NCBI RefSeq assembly: GCF_007786445.1 | Contig: NZ_VNJI01000028.1 | Span: forward strand, 1 to 64,000 | DNA length: 64,000 nucleotides | DNA from: Paenibacillus cremeus | Lineage (GTDB): Bacteria; Bacillota; Bacilli; Paenibacillales; NBRC-103111 | Direction of reading: 5' to 3' | Part shown: in pieces, positions 63,091-64,000 of the stretch | Position numbering within the stretch: position 1 is the stretch's first letter | How the letters are laid out: every line of letters begins with the position of its first letter | The notes under the pieces: model-generated | Told to the model about the DNA's origin: nothing | Seen by the model: only the letters and a program-made list of their open reading frames with translations | Database searches by the model: none | Made by a program: the position numbers and the translations under genes

Positions 63091-64000
63091 ATGAGAATCA
63101 GAACCAAACTGTTAGTGGGATTCAGTACGAAACCTTTCCTTATCATCCTTCTTATTTCTATAAGCTGGTACCAAATATCAAGTCTTCGCGAAACAAGCAG
63201 TCTATTGCAGCAAAATCATCAAAAGGTGATATTAGCTTCGGAAATTCAAAGAGGCGTTAAAGATGAGGTCATTGGGATTCGAAATCTTTTCCTGCTAAAT
63301 GATAAGGTGGCGATCGAACAGGAGCTGCTTTCTTTGCAAGCGAAAGGTCTTTCCGTCGATAAAAGTCTCTCTTTGTTGGATTCGAGCACAGGCTCGGCCG
63401 AGCAAAAGAACATCATCGAGGATTTGAAGGCTACGAATCAAGCCTATAAAATTTATCGTGATAAAGTGGTTCAATTATTTTCACAGGGGCAACGAGATGC
63501 AGCGATCAGCTTAATAAATGGCAATTCACAAAGACTTCAAGAGGATTATATCAAATCCGTAGATGCATTATTCGATGACTCCGATAATGTCTTAATACAG
63601 TCTTTAAACAGTATTTCCAATGATTTCGAGCGGCAACTTCTATGGGGAACTATTCTTTCCTTGCTCGTTGTAGCCATTGGGATTGGAATCACTGCCAAAA
63701 GTATATTGAGTCTTGCAACCCGGTTGAAAAAAGTATCCAATGTGATGATCAATGTGGCAAACGGAAGTGTAGAATTAAACACGAAGCTGGAAGTAACGTC
63801 AAACGACGAGATAGATGATGTGGCCCGATCCTTTAATACGATGACACAGTCCTTGGAGGAGCAAGCGGAGAGGGAGAAAAAGCTGAACAAAGAAAATGAG
63901 GAGCACGCTTGGATTAAATCCAATGTCGCCGACATCGCTACCGGCCTCAGCGGCATCCAGGAGCTGCAGTTATTCTCCCAAACCTTGCTTACCAAAGTAA
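63091..64000 (+). CDS. HAMP-domain membrane sensor, probable hybrid kinase (partial)
   Basis: ATG 63091 after AAGGGGACC, open to the window edge (303 codons seen). Order: transmembrane helix (about 12-30), periplasmic four-helix-bundle sensor (31-185, MCP-like), second helix (SLLVVAIGIGI), HAMP (about 205-265) and a linker WIKSNVADIATGLSGIQELQ that usually begins a GAF domain in HAMP-GAF histidine kinases. It is 10 bp after the GGDEF-EAL gene, so same operon; it may phosphorylate that protein's receiver domain. The C-terminus is outside the window. Confidence 0.82.
   Translation, partial: MRIRTKLLVGFSTKPFLIILLISISWYQISSLRETSSLLQQNHQKVILASEIQRGVKDEVIGIRNLFLLNDKVAIEQELLSLQAKGLSVDKSLSLLDSSTGSAEQKNIIEDLKATNQAYKIYRDKVVQLFSQGQRDAAISLINGNSQRLQEDYIKSVDALFDDSDNVLIQSLNSISNDFERQLLWGTILSLLVVAIGIGITAKSILSLATRLKKVSNVMINVANGSVELNTKLEVTSNDEIDDVARSFNTMTQSLEEQAEREKKLNKENEEHAWIKSNVADIATGLSGIQELQLFSQTLLTKV

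Overview
The window looks like chromosomal DNA from a Paenibacillus-like member of the Bacillales. Supporting signs are strong AGGAGG-type ribosome-binding sites, frequent TTG and GTG starts, carbohydrate ABC importers with no dedicated ATPase, and families typical of that group (CBO0543-type and DUF3231-type sporulation-associated proteins, DUF2653-like, ROK regulators). No rRNA, tRNA, CRISPR array or intact insertion sequence was seen. Most of the window is a carbohydrate and amino-compound catabolic region; the last 10 kb is a cyclic-di-GMP signalling region.

Region A (about 0.4-15.3 kb, all + strand). Two nearly identical ROK regulators lie in tandem, separated by a strong terminator and a cre-like operator. 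They are followed by a likely operon: NagB-like protein with an altered active site, PIG-L/LmbE deacetylase, Gfo/Idh/MocA dehydrogenase, two sugar ABC permeases, a substrate-binding lipoprotein, two xylose-isomerase-like TIM barrels, a second dehydrogenase, a second paralogous lipoprotein and a gamma-glutamyltransferase-family hydrolase. No sugar kinase or PTS gene is present, so an oxidative route on non-phosphorylated, amide-bearing sugars is a reasonable inference.

Region B (about 15.4-21.9 kb) is a patchy accessory stretch: a GNAT-like acyltransferase, another TIM-barrel isomerase, a frameshifted acetyltransferase, hypothetical genes, an ~80-bp dispersed hairpin repeat in two copies, a GC-rich relic, a very small secreted KPEA-repeat peptide and a GDSL hydrolase on the - strand.

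Region C (22.26-53.25 kb) is a remarkable run of 29 + strand genes with short gaps or 4-bp overlaps, ending in a double terminator. It holds a NagA-like deacetylase, a threonine-synthase-like enzyme, a metallo-beta-lactamase-fold hydrolase, an AstE/aspartoacylase-like deacylase, a DapA/NanA-like aldolase, an MFS transporter, an IclR regulator, a complete Opp/Dpp-type ABC importer, two cytoplasmic beta-propeller glycosidase-like proteins, four Gfo/Idh/MocA dehydrogenases, four SDRs, a trans-sulfuration-type PLP lyase, a D-threonine-aldolase/D-serine-dehydratase-like enzyme, RidA, an M81 (MlrC-like) metallohydrolase, a GSA-type aminotransferase, an aldo/keto reductase and an HpcH/HpaI aldolase. 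Together these suggest import and complete dismantling of a conjugate of a sugar with an N-acylated, possibly D- or beta-hydroxy, amino acid. I do not recognise the exact gene set as a described pathway.

Region D (53.4-64 kb). On the - strand lie a DUF2653-like gene with a tiny membrane peptide, and a MarR / HD-GYP / two-membrane-protein operon plus a CBO0543-like gene. Then come a decayed DUF3231 gene cut by a transposase relic, a variant HD-GYP protein, a GAF/XRE pair, and a class-I c-di-GMP riboswitch with terminator in front of a REC-PAS-GGDEF-EAL-LuxR protein. A HAMP-containing sensor runs off the right edge. Matching 16-bp sites in the XRE/riboswitch intergenic region suggest that the XRE protein regulates this module.
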